DNA from: Ectothiorhodospira shaposhnikovii
GTDB lineage: Bacteria > Pseudomonadota > Gammaproteobacteria > Ectothiorhodospirales > Ectothiorhodospiraceae
Length of the DNA: 64,000 bases
Assembly (NCBI RefSeq): GCF_016584105.1
Contig: NZ_NRSM01000016.1
Coordinates: 1 to 64,000 of the forward strand
Direction of reading: 5' to 3'
Positions 1 through 7,878 of this stretch are shown here, piece by piece. A program made the translations under genes and the position numbers. Within the stretch, counting starts at the first letter, position 1. Each line of letters begins with the position of its first letter. The notes under the pieces were generated by a model. It searched no databases and was not told the origin of the DNA. It was given only the letters and a program-made list of their open reading frames with translations.

Positions 1-124
1 GTCCGCTACAATTGGACCACTTCATTCCGCCGTGTATCGACGTCGTGCCTTCTTGCTCATGAACACCTCCAATGCATAGCCTACGAGGGCTTAACGGGGT
101 GTCCGCTACAATTGGACCACTTCA
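1..124 (-). mobile_element. Left end of an IS3-family insertion sequence (remnant)
   Basis: Read on the minus strand, position 124 begins TGAAGTGGTCC and runs through a short leader to an ATG at 60-58 that opens a reading frame beginning MSKKARRR. That is the typical start of the OrfA (helix-turn-helix) protein of IS3-family transposases. The frame stops after 12 codons where a second copy of the same terminal sequence begins at 25. The plus-strand end at 123-124 is CA, as expected for IS3-family ends. The neighbouring PepSY frame is cut at this boundary. I infer an insertion followed by deletion or a nested second copy; the rest lies outside the window. Confidence 0.65.
22..60 (-). pseudogene. 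IS3-family transposase OrfA, first 12 codons only
   Basis: The minus-strand ATG at 60-58 is preceded by GGAGGTGTTC, a good ribosome-binding site. It encodes MSKKARRRYTAE and then a TGA. The residues match the conserved N-terminus of IS3-family OrfA proteins. The stop codon is formed at the junction with the repeat copy at 1-25, so the frame is broken and cannot make a transposase. Confidence 0.6.
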
Positions 125-441
125 TAGCGATGCTTGCGCATGCAACAGTGCGACCGAGGGCGCGGGCTTGGGTTGAGCAGTGCTGGCTCGCAGCGGCGGC
201 ATTCGCGCTATTGCCTGTGCTGAATGCGCTGACGACCGATCGTCATCTCGGCCAGTCCCTGCCAGAGGGCGACTGGGTGATGGCGGGCTTCGATCTTGCG
301 ATGCTGGGGTTGGGGGGAACCTTCGCGGCCATAGCCTGGATGTTGGGGCGCAGGATGCGTTCCGGGCTGTCACACAAGCGCGACGCGAGGTCTTCCCTGA
401 TGGTCACGAACACTACGGTTCCCGCGAGGTTAAGTGAATGA
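125..441 (+). pseudogene. C-terminal remnant of a PepSY-associated membrane protein
   Basis: The open frame from 125 encodes about 105 residues with two hydrophobic stretches (WLAAAAFALLPVLNAL and a second around AMLGLGGTFAAIAWML). These resemble the last membrane helices of PepSY-TM proteins of siderophore/iron uptake loci. A full-length member of the family (551 aa) lies at 49200-50855. The upstream part of the gene is missing: the frame enters directly from the IS end, and the only nearby ATG (112) is made of IS sequence. The stop overlaps the start of the DUF3325 gene, which is the usual operon order for this family. I regard it as truncated and probably non-functional. Confidence 0.65.
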
Positions 442-767
442 TGCCGGCCTTTGCATTGTTTTTTTCCTACTCCGGCCTCGTCGCACTTGCGCTGGCCATG
501 GACCGCCATCATCGCCAGATCTGGCAACGCCCCCCATCGCCCCGCGCGCGCCGATTGCTGAATATGGTTGGCATGACCGGCCTCGGCGTGTCGTTCGCAC
601 TCAGTGTCGCCCATGCTGGCTGGTCAGTCGGCCCGGCGCTGTGGTTGGGTCTGTTAAGCCTGACTGCACTGGTGATCGTGCTTTTGCTGTCTTACCGACC
701 GCGCTATTTAGTGCCGTCTTCCCTGCTGGCGTGCATCAGGGAAGCGACTGGTGAGTCAGAAGGGTAG
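438..767 (+). CDS. DUF3325 family small membrane protein
   Basis: This encodes 109 residues with three hydrophobic segments (roughly 4-20, 43-60 and 65-85) and the conserved block MDRHHRQIW ending in LSYRPRYL, typical of DUF3325 proteins. The family is found beside PepSY-TM and DUF3649 proteins in iron/siderophore uptake operons; its molecular role is unknown. The start ATGA overlaps the end of the truncated PepSY frame, so it was the last gene of that operon. With the upstream genes lost, expression is doubtful. An alternative ATG lies three bases downstream. Confidence 0.7.
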   Translation: MMPAFALFFSYSGLVALALAMDRHHRQIWQRPPSPRARRLLNMVGMTGLGVSFALSVAHAGWSVGPALWLGLLSLTALVIVLLLSYRPRYLVPSSLLACIREATGESEG

Positions 768-1702
768 GGCCAGCCATGTCCCCTCCTCGGGCTGAGGGCG
801 TGATATCGACTTGCGCGGCTCCTGCGTTATCACGTTGCCGTCGCCAAGGAACTGTACTTCGCCCGTGCGGATGAACGTATGGGTATTGAGCAGTCCCCGC
901 GTCGCGCGCGCTGTGCATGCCCAGGAAGATCTGTTGGAAGTGCAACTGCTTGATCGTAGCGTCCAGAAAAACCGCTTGGCCTGGCCAAGGCATGCGTTGC
1001 TCGACGAGTTCAGGCGTGTCCTCGCTATCGCCTCGCAGGTGCAGACGTTGCAATGTTCCGACATCGCCATCCGCCCTCTGGCGGGTACATCACCGACGCT
1101 GACGACCTATCTGCTGCGTCGCCAGGGCGATTCTTCCTCGGGGGAGCAAGTTATCAATGCCGCAGGTGGCTGTAGACGGCAAACAGGTGGTGCGTGTTAG
1201 AATGGCGCGAACATTGAGTTGCTGTGGAAAACCTTGCTTCCACAAGCACCTTCCCGGTTAATTGAACTGCGGTCTGCCATGACCCGTACCACTTCGATCA
1301 ACGTTGCTCAGTGGTGGCGCTTCCAGTAGGAAGCGGCACGTTGTTGCGGCCTCGAACCGCACCTTGCCGCCGTATCGGTGGACAAGGTCCAGCAGATGGC
1401 CCTCCGGCACGGCGGCTCCAAGACCAAAGGAGATTGCTTGATGCCCTTAACACACGTTGATTCGCTACGCATGCCCCAACCTGGTGGCTGTGTACCCCCG
1501 CGCCCTTTGCCGCCACACAGTCTTGTTTCACGATACCCGCTCCCGAGTTCCCGATGGCGCCAATATGTCGTGCGCGTTTGTGACGTGGTTCGACTATCGC
1601 CGATTTTTCGCCAGTGATGATCTGTTTTACCTGCGGAACGCCGAGGATGCGCGCCATATGCCCAGCCGGGAGCTGATGGGGGTATTCCACTGCAATCGCT
1701 GA
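768..1702. other. Decayed or non-coding stretch, no convincing gene
   Basis: No open frame here resembles a protein I recognise. On the minus strand between about 770 and 1055, two overlapping frames look like parts of one broken gene: one contains MPWPGQAVFLDATIKQLHF, the other THTFIRTGEVQFLGDGN. At 1457-1702 on the plus strand, an 81-codon frame ends in the plausible-looking FYLRNAEDARHMPSREL. All have irregular composition compared with the flanking genes. I read the stretch as remnants of transferred DNA but cannot name a source. Confidence 0.4.
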
Positions 1703-1758
1703 CCAATTTGCATATCAATTTTGCTATAACTATTTGAATTTAATTAAGATTGAGGGAG
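1703..1758 (+). promoter_or_regulatory. AT-rich upstream region and RBS of trpG
   Basis: Base composition drops sharply just before trpG (ttttgctataac and tttgaatttaattaag). The stretch contains several TATA-like hexamers (TATAAC at 1725-1730, TAAGAT at 1745-1750), but no pair with both good spacing and good -35 match. A purine-rich GAGGGAG at 1752-1758 is the likely ribosome-binding site. There is no Trp-codon leader peptide or terminator hairpin here. Confidence 0.35.
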
Positions 1759-1762
1759 TGGA

Positions 1763-2422
1763 ATGAATGAAATCCTGATGATCGACAACTACGACTCCTT
1801 CACCTACAACCTGGTCCAGTATCTGGGTGAGCTGGGGGCCGATGTGGAGGTGCGGCGCAACGACGCCATCACCCTGGACGAGATCGAGGCCATGGCGCCG
1901 GAGCGGATCTTCATCTCCCCCGGTCCCTGCGCCCCGGATCAGGCGGGCATTTCCCTGGCCGCCATCCGTCATTTTGCCGGCAGGATCCCGATCCTTGGGG
2001 TCTGTCTGGGGCATCAGTCCATCGGCCAGGCCTTCGGCGGCCGCATTGTCCATGCCCGCGAGATCATGCACGGCAAGACCTCCCTGATTCACCACAAGGA
2101 CATGGGGGTGTTCCGGGGCCTGACCGATCCCTTCGAGGCCACCCGTTACCACTCCCTGGTGATCGAGAAGACCTCTTTGCCGGACTGTCTGGAGGTTACT
2201 GCCTGGACCGAGACCCCGGACGGGGCCCTGGACGAGATCATGGGGGTGCGTCATCGCACCCTGGACGTGGAAGGCGTCCAGTTCCACCCGGAATCCATCC
2301 TCACCCAACATGGCCACGACCTGCTGAGGAATTTCCTGGAGTCCCCGCTGAGGGTTGACCCCTCCCCGGGTGGCCGCAACAATCCGATCACACACGACGA
2401 CAGGGGGCGGGCCATATCATGA
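1763..2422 (+). CDS. trpG: Anthranilate synthase component II (glutamine amidotransferase)
   Basis: TrpG releases ammonia from glutamine and passes it to TrpE, which makes anthranilate from chorismate. The 219-residue protein is a class I glutamine amidotransferase: [15 protein letters not shown] at the N-terminus, the nucleophile elbow GVCLGHQ (Cys about residue 79) and the catalytic QFHPES near residue 172. The length is slightly above the usual 190-200 because of a C-terminal tail. It overlaps trpD by ATGA, so the two are translationally coupled. trpE is not in the window. PabA, which feeds folate synthesis, is so similar that the enzyme may serve both pathways. Confidence 0.95.
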   Translation: MNEILMIDNYDSFTYNLVQYLGELGADVEVRRNDAITLDEIEAMAPERIFISPGPCAPDQAGISLAAIRHFAGRIPILGVCLGHQSIGQAFGGRIVHAREIMHGKTSLIHHKDMGVFRGLTDPFEATRYHSLVIEKTSLPDCLEVTAWTETPDGALDEIMGVRHRTLDVEGVQFHPESILTQHGHDLLRNFLESPLRVDPSPGGRNNPITHDDRGRAIS

Positions 2423-3441
2423 ACATGCAGGAAGCCATTCGCGCAGTCACCGAACAGCGTGATCTCAGCGGACCCGAGATGGTCCACGTGATGCGCCAGA
2501 TCATGACCGGCGAGGCCACCCCGGCCCAGATCGGTGGTTTCCTGGTGGGTCTGCGCATGAAGGGGGAGACGGTGGATGAAGTGGCCGCCGCCGCCTCGGT
2601 GATGCGGGAACTGGCCACCCGGGTGGAGGTGGAGGCCGGGCATCTGGTGGATACCTGCGGCACCGGGGGGGATGCCTCCGGCAGCTTCAACATCTCCACC
2701 GCCTCCGCCTTCGTGGTGGCGGCCGCTGGCGGGCGGGTGGCCAAGCACGGCAACCGCTCCGTGTCCAGCAAGTCCGGCAGTGCCGACGTGCTGGAGGCCG
2801 CCGGGGTCAATCTGGATCTGGGGCCGGAGCAGGTGGCCCAGTGCATCAACCAGGTGGGCGTGGGTTTCCTGTTTGCCCCCAGGCACCATGGTGCCATGAA
2901 GCATGCGGTGGGTCCCCGCCGGGAGATGGGGGTGCGCACCCTGTTCAATGTGCTGGGGCCGCTGACCAACCCCGCCGGTGCCCCCAATCAGGTGCTGGGG
3001 GTGTTCAGCACCCACTGGCTGGAGCCCCTGGCCCAGGTGCTCAAGCTGCTGGGCAGTCGGCATGTGATGGTGGTGCACGCGGAGGACGGCCTGGACGAGA
3101 TCAGCATCGGCGCACCCACCCGGGTGGCGGAGCTGCGTGACGGCGAGGTGACCAGCCGTATCATCGCCCCCGAGCAGTTCGGCATGCAGCGTACCCCCCT
3201 GGACGCCATCCGGGTGGATGGTGCCGAGGAGAGCCTGGCCCTGATCCGTCGGGTCTTTGCCGGCGAGCCGGGGCCGGCCCGTGACATCGTCATGCTCAAT
3301 GCCGGGGCCGCCATCCACGTGGCGGGCCTGTCGGACTCCATGGAGGCGGGAATCCGCCATGCCGGCGAGGTAATCGACAGCGGGGCCGCCGCGGCCCGCA
3401 TGGATGAGCTGGCCCGTGTCTCCCAATCCCTGAAGGCGTGA
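2419..3441 (+). CDS. trpD: Anthranilate phosphoribosyltransferase
   Basis: TrpD transfers the phosphoribosyl group of PRPP to anthranilate, the second step of the tryptophan branch. The 340-residue length is normal. The PRPP-binding glycine-rich loop [35 protein letters not shown] and GPLTNPAG are all present in the expected order. The start ATG overlaps the trpG stop (ATGA), and the stop overlaps a GTG in front of trpC, so trpGDC forms one compact operon. Nothing is unusual in the catalytic regions. Confidence 0.97.
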   Translation: MNMQEAIRAVTEQRDLSGPEMVHVMRQIMTGEATPAQIGGFLVGLRMKGETVDEVAAAASVMRELATRVEVEAGHLVDTCGTGGDASGSFNISTASAFVVAAAGGRVAKHGNRSVSSKSGSADVLEAAGVNLDLGPEQVAQCINQVGVGFLFAPRHHGAMKHAVGPRREMGVRTLFNVLGPLTNPAGAPNQVLGVFSTHWLEPLAQVLKLLGSRHVMVVHAEDGLDEISIGAPTRVAELRDGEVTSRIIAPEQFGMQRTPLDAIRVDGAEESLALIRRVFAGEPGPARDIVMLNAGAAIHVAGLSDSMEAGIRHAGEVIDSGAAAARMDELARVSQSLKA

Positions 3442-3446
3442 ACCCC

Positions 3447-4247
3447 ATGACCGATACCCCCGATATTCTCAGGAAGATCCTGGCCCGCAAGCGTGAGGAG
3501 GTGGCAGAGCGCAGCGCCCGGACCTCCCTGGAGGATCTGGTCCGTTTCGTGGACGCCGCGCCGGCGGTGCGTCCCTTCCTGCAGGCCCTGGAGGACCGCG
3601 TGAACGCCGGGCGTCCCGCGGTGATCGCCGAGATCAAGAAGGCCAGTCCCAGCAAGGGCTTGCTGCGGGAGGACTTCGACCCGGTGGCTATCGCCCGTAC
3701 TTATGAGCAGCACGGTGCCGCCTGTCTGTCGGTGCTGACGGACCATGACTTTTTCCAGGGCCATGAGGCCTATCTGGAAGCCGCCCGCGCCGCCTGTGCC
3801 CTGCCGGTGCTGCGCAAGGACTTCATCATCGACCCCTATCAGGTCTACGAAGCCCGGGCGATGGGGGCTGACTGCGTGCTCCTGATCGTGTCCGCCCTGG
3901 ACGATACCCAATTGTCTGAATTGCTCAAGCTCTCCCATGACCTGGGCATGAACGTCCTGGTGGAGGTCCATGATGCTCCCGAGCTGGAACGTGCCCTGGC
4001 CCTGGATGCCTGCATCATCGGCATCAACAATCGCAGCCTGCGGACCTTCGAAACCCGCCTGGACACCACGCTGGATCTGCTGGCAATGATGCCGAAGAAC
4101 CGACTGGTAGTGACGGAGAGCGGCATTCACACCCCGGAGGATGTGGCCCGCATGCGCCGGGCCGGAGTGCACGCCTTCCTGGTGGGAGAAGCCCTGATGA
4201 AGGCGCCGGACCCAGGCCTGCAGTTGCGCGCCCTGTTCGATGCCTGA
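3447..4247 (+). CDS. trpC: Indole-3-glycerol phosphate synthase
   Basis: TrpC closes the indole ring, turning CdRP into indole-3-glycerol phosphate. The protein starts [15 protein letters not shown], as most family members do, and carries the catalytic [21 protein letters not shown], and the late VTESGI and VGEALM motifs of the TIM barrel. I chose the ATG at 3447 (266 aa); a GTG at 3438 overlapping the trpD stop would add three residues (MNP). It is a stand-alone enzyme without a TrpF fusion. It ends the trpGDC operon. Confidence 0.95.
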   Translation: MTDTPDILRKILARKREEVAERSARTSLEDLVRFVDAAPAVRPFLQALEDRVNAGRPAVIAEIKKASPSKGLLREDFDPVAIARTYEQHGAACLSVLTDHDFFQGHEAYLEAARAACALPVLRKDFIIDPYQVYEARAMGADCVLLIVSALDDTQLSELLKLSHDLGMNVLVEVHDAPELERALALDACIIGINNRSLRTFETRLDTTLDLLAMMPKNRLVVTESGIHTPEDVARMRRAGVHAFLVGEALMKAPDPGLQLRALFDA

Positions 4248-4329
4248 TCCCTGAGCCGTGCTAGACTCGCTGTTAACGAAGGCGACATAACAACAAGGCC
4301 GGGTTTCCCGCCATGATCAGGAGGTTTTG

Positions 4330-4917
4330 ATGGCTCGATACACTCTCGTTCCTTCCCACGCCCTCACTGACGATGCGGTGGTACATCGCTTCCGTCAGGG
4401 GTTGCCGCAGCGGGTCACCATGGAAGACCCGGCCGTGGATGTGATGACGGACTTTCGTCGGGTGGAGGCCGTCACCGTCTCTCCCGAAGCCGCCATGGAC
4501 GCTGCGCTGCAGAAGATGATCCACTCCGGTGTGCGTCTGCTGATCGTGGTTTCCGACGACGACCAGATCCAGGGCGTGGTCACTGCCCGAGACATCCTGG
4601 GCGAGCGCCCGGTGAAGGTGGTGTCCGACGAGCGCATCGCCCACAATGAACTGGCGGTCAAGCATGTGATGACTCACCGCAACGACATCAGCGCCATTGA
4701 TCATTATGACGTGGTGCTGGCACGGGTCGGGGATATCGTTGCCACCCTGCGGGAGGCCGGGCGTCAGCATGGTCTGGTGGTGGAGTTTGAAAATGGCCGC
4801 GAAGTGGTGCGTGGCGTGTTCTCGCTGACCCAGATCGGGCGTCAGCTGGGGGTGGAGATCTCCGCCGAGGGGCCAGTGCAGAGCTTTGCCCAGATCGAGA
4901 AGCTGCTGAACCGATAA
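4330..4917 (+). CDS. CBS-domain protein
   Basis: This 195-residue soluble protein contains a CBS pair: the first about residues 35-95 (VDVMTDFRRVEAVTVSPEAAMDAALQKM ... GVVTARDIL), the second about 105-190. CBS pairs bind adenine nucleotides or SAM and usually regulate partner proteins; no enzymatic domain is attached. The start at 4330 has an excellent AGGAGG at 4319-4324. The gap of 80 bases after trpC suggests it may still be co-transcribed, but no link to tryptophan synthesis is evident. The specific role is unknown. Confidence 0.8.
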   Translation: MARYTLVPSHALTDDAVVHRFRQGLPQRVTMEDPAVDVMTDFRRVEAVTVSPEAAMDAALQKMIHSGVRLLIVVSDDDQIQGVVTARDILGERPVKVVSDERIAHNELAVKHVMTHRNDISAIDHYDVVLARVGDIVATLREAGRQHGLVVEFENGREVVRGVFSLTQIGRQLGVEISAEGPVQSFAQIEKLLNR

Positions 4918-4970
4918 GGTGCATTGCAACTGTAGGTATAAAGCCGGTACATGTAAATCATGTAAATAAA

Positions 4971-4993
4971 GAACCCCGCCACTGGCGGGGTTC
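4971..4993 (-). terminator. Rho-independent terminator of the cold-shock gene
   Basis: GAACCCCGCC and GGCGGGGTTC form a perfect 10-bp stem with a 3-base loop. On the minus strand it is followed by TTTATTT, so it ends the cold-shock transcript; on the plus strand there is no T run, though the hairpin may also slow readthrough from the CBS gene. A 9-base direct repeat (atgtaaatc/atgtaaata) lies beside it at 4951-4968. Confidence 0.85.
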
Positions 4994-5071
4994 CTGTCTG
5001 CGGATTCGGTGCATGCCAACCCGACGGATCAAATGGGATCCGTGCGGATCAGGATCCAGCCATCCCTGACG

Positions 5072-5275
5072 TCAGGCAGGCTTGACGTTGGAAGCCGCCA
5101 GGCCTTTCGGGGTCTTCTGGGTTTCAAAGGTCACCTTCTGGCCTTCGGCCAGGGTCTTGAAACCGCTCCCCTCGATTGCGGAGAAGTGGACAAAGATATC
5201 CTTGCCACCGTCGTCGGGCGTGATGAAACCAAAGCCCTTGCCTTCGTTGAACCACTTCACGGTACCGGTCAGCAC
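5072..5275 (-). CDS. Cold-shock protein, CspA family
   Basis: This 67-residue single cold-shock domain binds single-stranded RNA/DNA and melts RNA secondary structure. Both RNA-binding motifs are intact: KGFGFI (RNP1) and DIFVHFSAI (RNP2). It is monocistronic, with its own terminator downstream. About 190 bases separate it from the divergent tmcA; this could include the long structured 5' untranslated region common to csp mRNAs, but I see no clear cold-box. A second CspA-family gene lies at 15775. Which of them is cold-induced cannot be told from sequence. Confidence 0.95.
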   Translation of the reverse strand: MLTGTVKWFNEGKGFGFITPDDGGKDIFVHFSAIEGSGFKTLAEGQKVTFETQKTPKGLAASNVKPA

Positions 5276-5542
5276 TGCGTATTACCTCATGGAAAAAAAT
5301 ACACTCGCAGCGTTCCTGCCGGACCCGTCGTCGGTAGATTGCCTTGAAAATACAGGCTGACTTCCGTGCATGGTAATTAACAGGGCAACTGCGCTTCTCA
5401 TCATACGCCCGACCTTGACGGGGCGCCATCACTAATTTGCCCTGATTGTTTTTCAATTTCGTGATGTATGTGCGGAAATTGCAAACTTCGTCACAAACAG
5501 GACGGTTGCCCCGTTGCTTCCTGCTTCACCGGAAATGTACCC

Positions 5543-7609
5543 ATGCCGCCAGCTTTCATTCTTCATCGCCGCTTGATCTGTCTGGAGGCCCTTGAGGCTT
5601 CACTGGATGTCAAAGTGGCGCAGTGGTGCGCTGCCCTGCCTGCCGACAGCCGGGTGGCCTGGGTCGGGGGGGCGCCTCCGGTGGCTGTCGAGCATGTGCC
5701 GTTGCCCCAGGCCGACAGCCTGCTGGGCAGGGATCTGGATGCCCTGGTCTTCGATGCCTCTGCCGGGCTGTCCGCCGATGCCCTGGGCGCCGCCTCCGGG
5801 GCGTTGCGGGGAGGGGGTGTCCTGCTGCTGATCCTGCCTGCCGCCAAGAACCCTCCAGCCTCCCTGTTCCTGCAGCGTTTCCGGCAACAACTGCATCGTG
5901 CCGCCGTGCCGTTCCCTGGACCGGGCGCGGCCGTGTCATCATGGCCCGTACCCCAGGAGCGGCCACCTCAAGATCCGGCTGGGGACCCCTGCCGGACCGA
6001 AGATCAGCGCGATGCCGTGCAGGCCGTCAGGGATCTTGCCGAAGGACGGGCCGCGTCGGTACTGGTGATCACGGCCGATCGCGGCCGCGGCAAGACCGCG
6101 GCCCTGGGCATTGCCTCGGCACGACTCATGATGGCCTCCCGGCCCGATGGTGATGGCATTCATATCGGTGTGACGGCACCCCGGCTCTCGGCCTTGGGAC
6201 CACTGTTTGAGCAGGCGAAGGGGCTGCTCCCCGCCACCGCAGTACACGAGCCGGGGCGGCTGCGCCTGGGAGGCTCGACATTGCAATATGTCCCGCCCGA
6301 TGGTGTCCCCGACCCGGTCCCGGATCTGATGCTGGTGGACGAGGCCGCGGGCATCCCCGTGCAGTGGCTGGATCAGTGGCTCACCGTCTGTCTGGCGGCT
6401 CGCCGTCCCATCGCCTTCACGGGAACCATTCACGGCTACGAGGGGGGAGGGCGGGGATTTGCCGTGCGCTTTCGCCGCACCCTGGCGCGGCGCGTGCCCG
6501 ATACCCGTTACCTGCATCTGGAAACCCCTGTGCGCTGGGCCGTGGATGATCCGCTGGAGGCCCTCATGGCCCGCTGTCTGCTGCTGGACGCGGAGGCGGC
6601 GGAGGATGGGGCCATGACCGATGCCCGGCCCGGGACCTGTGAGCACAAAGCCTTTTCCCGCGAGCAACTGGCTGCGGACGAGGCCCTGCTTGGAGATATT
6701 TTCGGTCTGTTGACCCTGGCCCATTACCGCACCCGTCCGTCGGATCTGCAGCGGATGCTGGATGACCCGGCCCTGAAGGTGGTTGGCCTGGTGCATCGGG
6801 GGCGGGTGGCCGCCGTGGCCCTGCTGGCGGATGAAGGTGAACTGGGGGCGGGGCTGTGCCGGTCCGTCTGGGCGGGAGAGCGACGTCCCCAGGGGCATTT
6901 TCTGCCCGTGAGTCTGATGCTTTACGGCGACATGCCGCCCTCGGGGGGGCTGCTGCGCTATCGCCGCGTGGTGCGCATTGCCGTCCATCCCGCCGCCCAG
7001 GGGCGGGGATTGGGCACTGCCCTGTTGCAGGGCCTGGTCGAGGAGGCACGGGAGGCGGGCATCGACCTGATCGGGGCGGGTTTCGGCGGGACGGCCCCGT
7101 TGCTGCGTTTCTGGATCGGGCAGGGTTTTTGTCCGGTGCGGGTGGGGGTGAAGCCGGAAGTGAGCAGCGGGGGCTGGGCGGTGACCGTGCTGCAGGCCCT
7201 GACCGCGGAAGGGCAGGGGGTGCTGGACCCGGTGCATGCCGGATTTGGCCGCACCCTGCCGATGCTGCTGTCCGATCCCCTGCGGGGGATGGCGCCGGAT
7301 CTGGCGGCCGGCCTGTTCCACGGCCTGAAGCTTCCGCCCCTGTCCGCTGAAGATCGCCGGGTAATTGCCGCCTTTGCCCGGGGACGACGGGTCTATGAGG
7401 CCTGCCTGCCCGCTCTCCATGCCGGCGTGATTCGCGGCCTGGCGGCGTCCTCCGCACCCCTGGCGGAGGACCACGGGGATGTCCTGGTGATGCGGGTGAT
7501 CCAGCAGCGTCCCTGGGAAGTGGTGGCCGGGCATCTGGGGGTGTCCGGGCGCAAGCCGGTGATCGCTGCGCTGCGCCGTGCCGTTGCCGGCCTGCCGGAT
7601 GATGGCTGA
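5543..7609 (+). CDS. tmcA: tRNA(Met) cytidine acetyltransferase TmcA
   Basis: TmcA acetylates cytidine 34 of elongator tRNA-Met using acetyl-CoA and ATP/GTP. With the start at 5543 the protein has 688 residues. The RNA-helicase-like module has Walker A ADRGRGKT (178-185) and the family signature LVDEAAGIP; the GNAT acetyltransferase module contains RIAVHPAAQGRGLGTAL. Family members are about 670 residues, so the length is normal. The open frame continues upstream to an ATG at 5468, but those 25 residues (cysteine-rich, MCGNCKLRHKQDGC) are not part of the family, so I prefer 5543. It stands alone, divergent from the cold-shock gene. Confidence 0.9.
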   Translation: MPPAFILHRRLICLEALEASLDVKVAQWCAALPADSRVAWVGGAPPVAVEHVPLPQADSLLGRDLDALVFDASAGLSADALGAASGALRGGGVLLLILPAAKNPPASLFLQRFRQQLHRAAVPFPGPGAAVSSWPVPQERPPQDPAGDPCRTEDQRDAVQAVRDLAEGRAASVLVITADRGRGKTAALGIASARLMMASRPDGDGIHIGVTAPRLSALGPLFEQAKGLLPATAVHEPGRLRLGGSTLQYVPPDGVPDPVPDLMLVDEAAGIPVQWLDQWLTVCLAARRPIAFTGTIHGYEGGGRGFAVRFRRTLARRVPDTRYLHLETPVRWAVDDPLEALMARCLLLDAEAAEDGAMTDARPGTCEHKAFSREQLAADEALLGDIFGLLTLAHYRTRPSDLQRMLDDPALKVVGLVHRGRVAAVALLADEGELGAGLCRSVWAGERRPQGHFLPVSLMLYGDMPPSGGLLRYRRVVRIAVHPAAQGRGLGTALLQGLVEEAREAGIDLIGAGFGGTAPLLRFWIGQGFCPVRVGVKPEVSSGGWAVTVLQALTAEGQGVLDPVHAGFGRTLPMLLSDPLRGMAPDLAAGLFHGLKLPPLSAEDRRVIAAFARGRRVYEACLPALHAGVIRGLAASSAPLAEDHGDVLVMRVIQQRPWEVVAGHLGVSGRKPVIAALRRAVAGLPDDG

Positions 7610-7624
7610 GCGACGGATTTTTTC

Positions 7625-7653
7625 TTGCGCTCATCGTCGTGTCTGCCTAATAT
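7625..7653 (+). promoter_or_regulatory. Promoter of the ilv leader transcript
   Basis: TTGCGC at 7625-7630 and TAATAT at 7648-7653 are separated by 17 bases, matching sigma-70 -35 (4/6) and -10 (5/6) consensus. Transcription would start near 7660, about 35 bases before the leader-peptide ATG. The position relative to the attenuator supports the call; the start site itself is inferred. Confidence 0.6.
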
Positions 7654-7693
7654 CGAACTCAAGCTCTCACCAAACCCCGAGCACTCCAGACAC

Positions 7694-7768
7694 ATGATTC
7701 ACAGTGTAGTCAGCTTCCTGGTACTGGTAGTCGTGGACACACCACGGCCCGGGGGCTTATTGCGCTGA
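7694..7768 (+). CDS. ilvL: ilv operon leader peptide
   Basis: This short frame encodes 24 residues and a TGA. It contains six Val, four Leu and one Ile, including the run FLVLVVV encoded at 7715-7735. Such a density of branched-chain codons just upstream of acetolactate synthase is the hallmark of attenuation leader peptides like enterobacterial ilvL. The peptide needs no function of its own: ribosome stalling at the Val codons senses charged tRNA-Val (and Leu). The ribosome-binding site is weak. The peptide ends before the antiterminator segment pairs with the terminator. Confidence 0.8.
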   Translation: MIHSVVSFLVLVVVDTPRPGGLLR

Positions 7769-7828
7769 CGATCCAGCAACACTGATCAGAATCCAAAAAA
7801 CCCCGGGCCTTGAAACCCGGGGTTTTTT
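7730..7828 (+). promoter_or_regulatory. Transcription attenuator of ilvGM
   Basis: Three mutually exclusive pairings are visible. A pause hairpin pairs 7730-7736 with 7742-7748 (core CGTGG/CCACG). An antiterminator pairs GGCCCGGGG (7746-7754) with its exact complement CCCCGGGCC (7801-7809). The terminator uses 7795-7807 with 7816-7828. A ribosome stalled at the Val codons would cover the left arm of the pause hairpin, free 7746-7754 and prevent the terminator. A ribosome reaching the leader stop would block the antiterminator and allow termination. Confidence 0.8.
7795..7828 (+). terminator. Attenuator terminator hairpin
   Basis: AAAAAACCCCGGG and CCCGGGGTTTTTT form a perfect 13-bp stem around the 8-base loop CCTTGAAA and end in six T. 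It lies between the leader peptide and the structural gene and contains no coding sequence. Confidence 0.9.
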
Positions 7829-7878
7829 ATTGCCCATGACTTTTTCGTCAACCGACATCACCGCAGGAGATATCGCCC

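Larger units (their letters stand above)
1..125. repeat. 25-bp direct repeat, two copies 100 bp apart
   Basis: An identical 25-base sequence starting gtccgctaca and ending ccacttcat occurs at 1-25 and 101-125, in the same orientation. Each copy looks like the terminal repeat of the IS3-family element described here. The two copies are direct and not inverted, so they are two like ends rather than the two ends of one element. Confidence 0.85.

Noticed and set aside
1703-1762. trp leader peptide or attenuator before trpG
   Set aside because: No short frame with Trp codons and no terminator hairpin were found.
2251-4172. Long minus-strand open frames opposite trpG, trpD and trpC
   Set aside because: Low-complexity His/Gly/Gln-rich translations, no motifs, and full overlap with conserved genes mark them as shadows.
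5468-5542. Cys-rich N-terminal extension of TmcA as a zinc-binding domain
   Set aside because: The 25 residues are absent from the family and precede a well-placed ATG; likely leader sequence read by chance.
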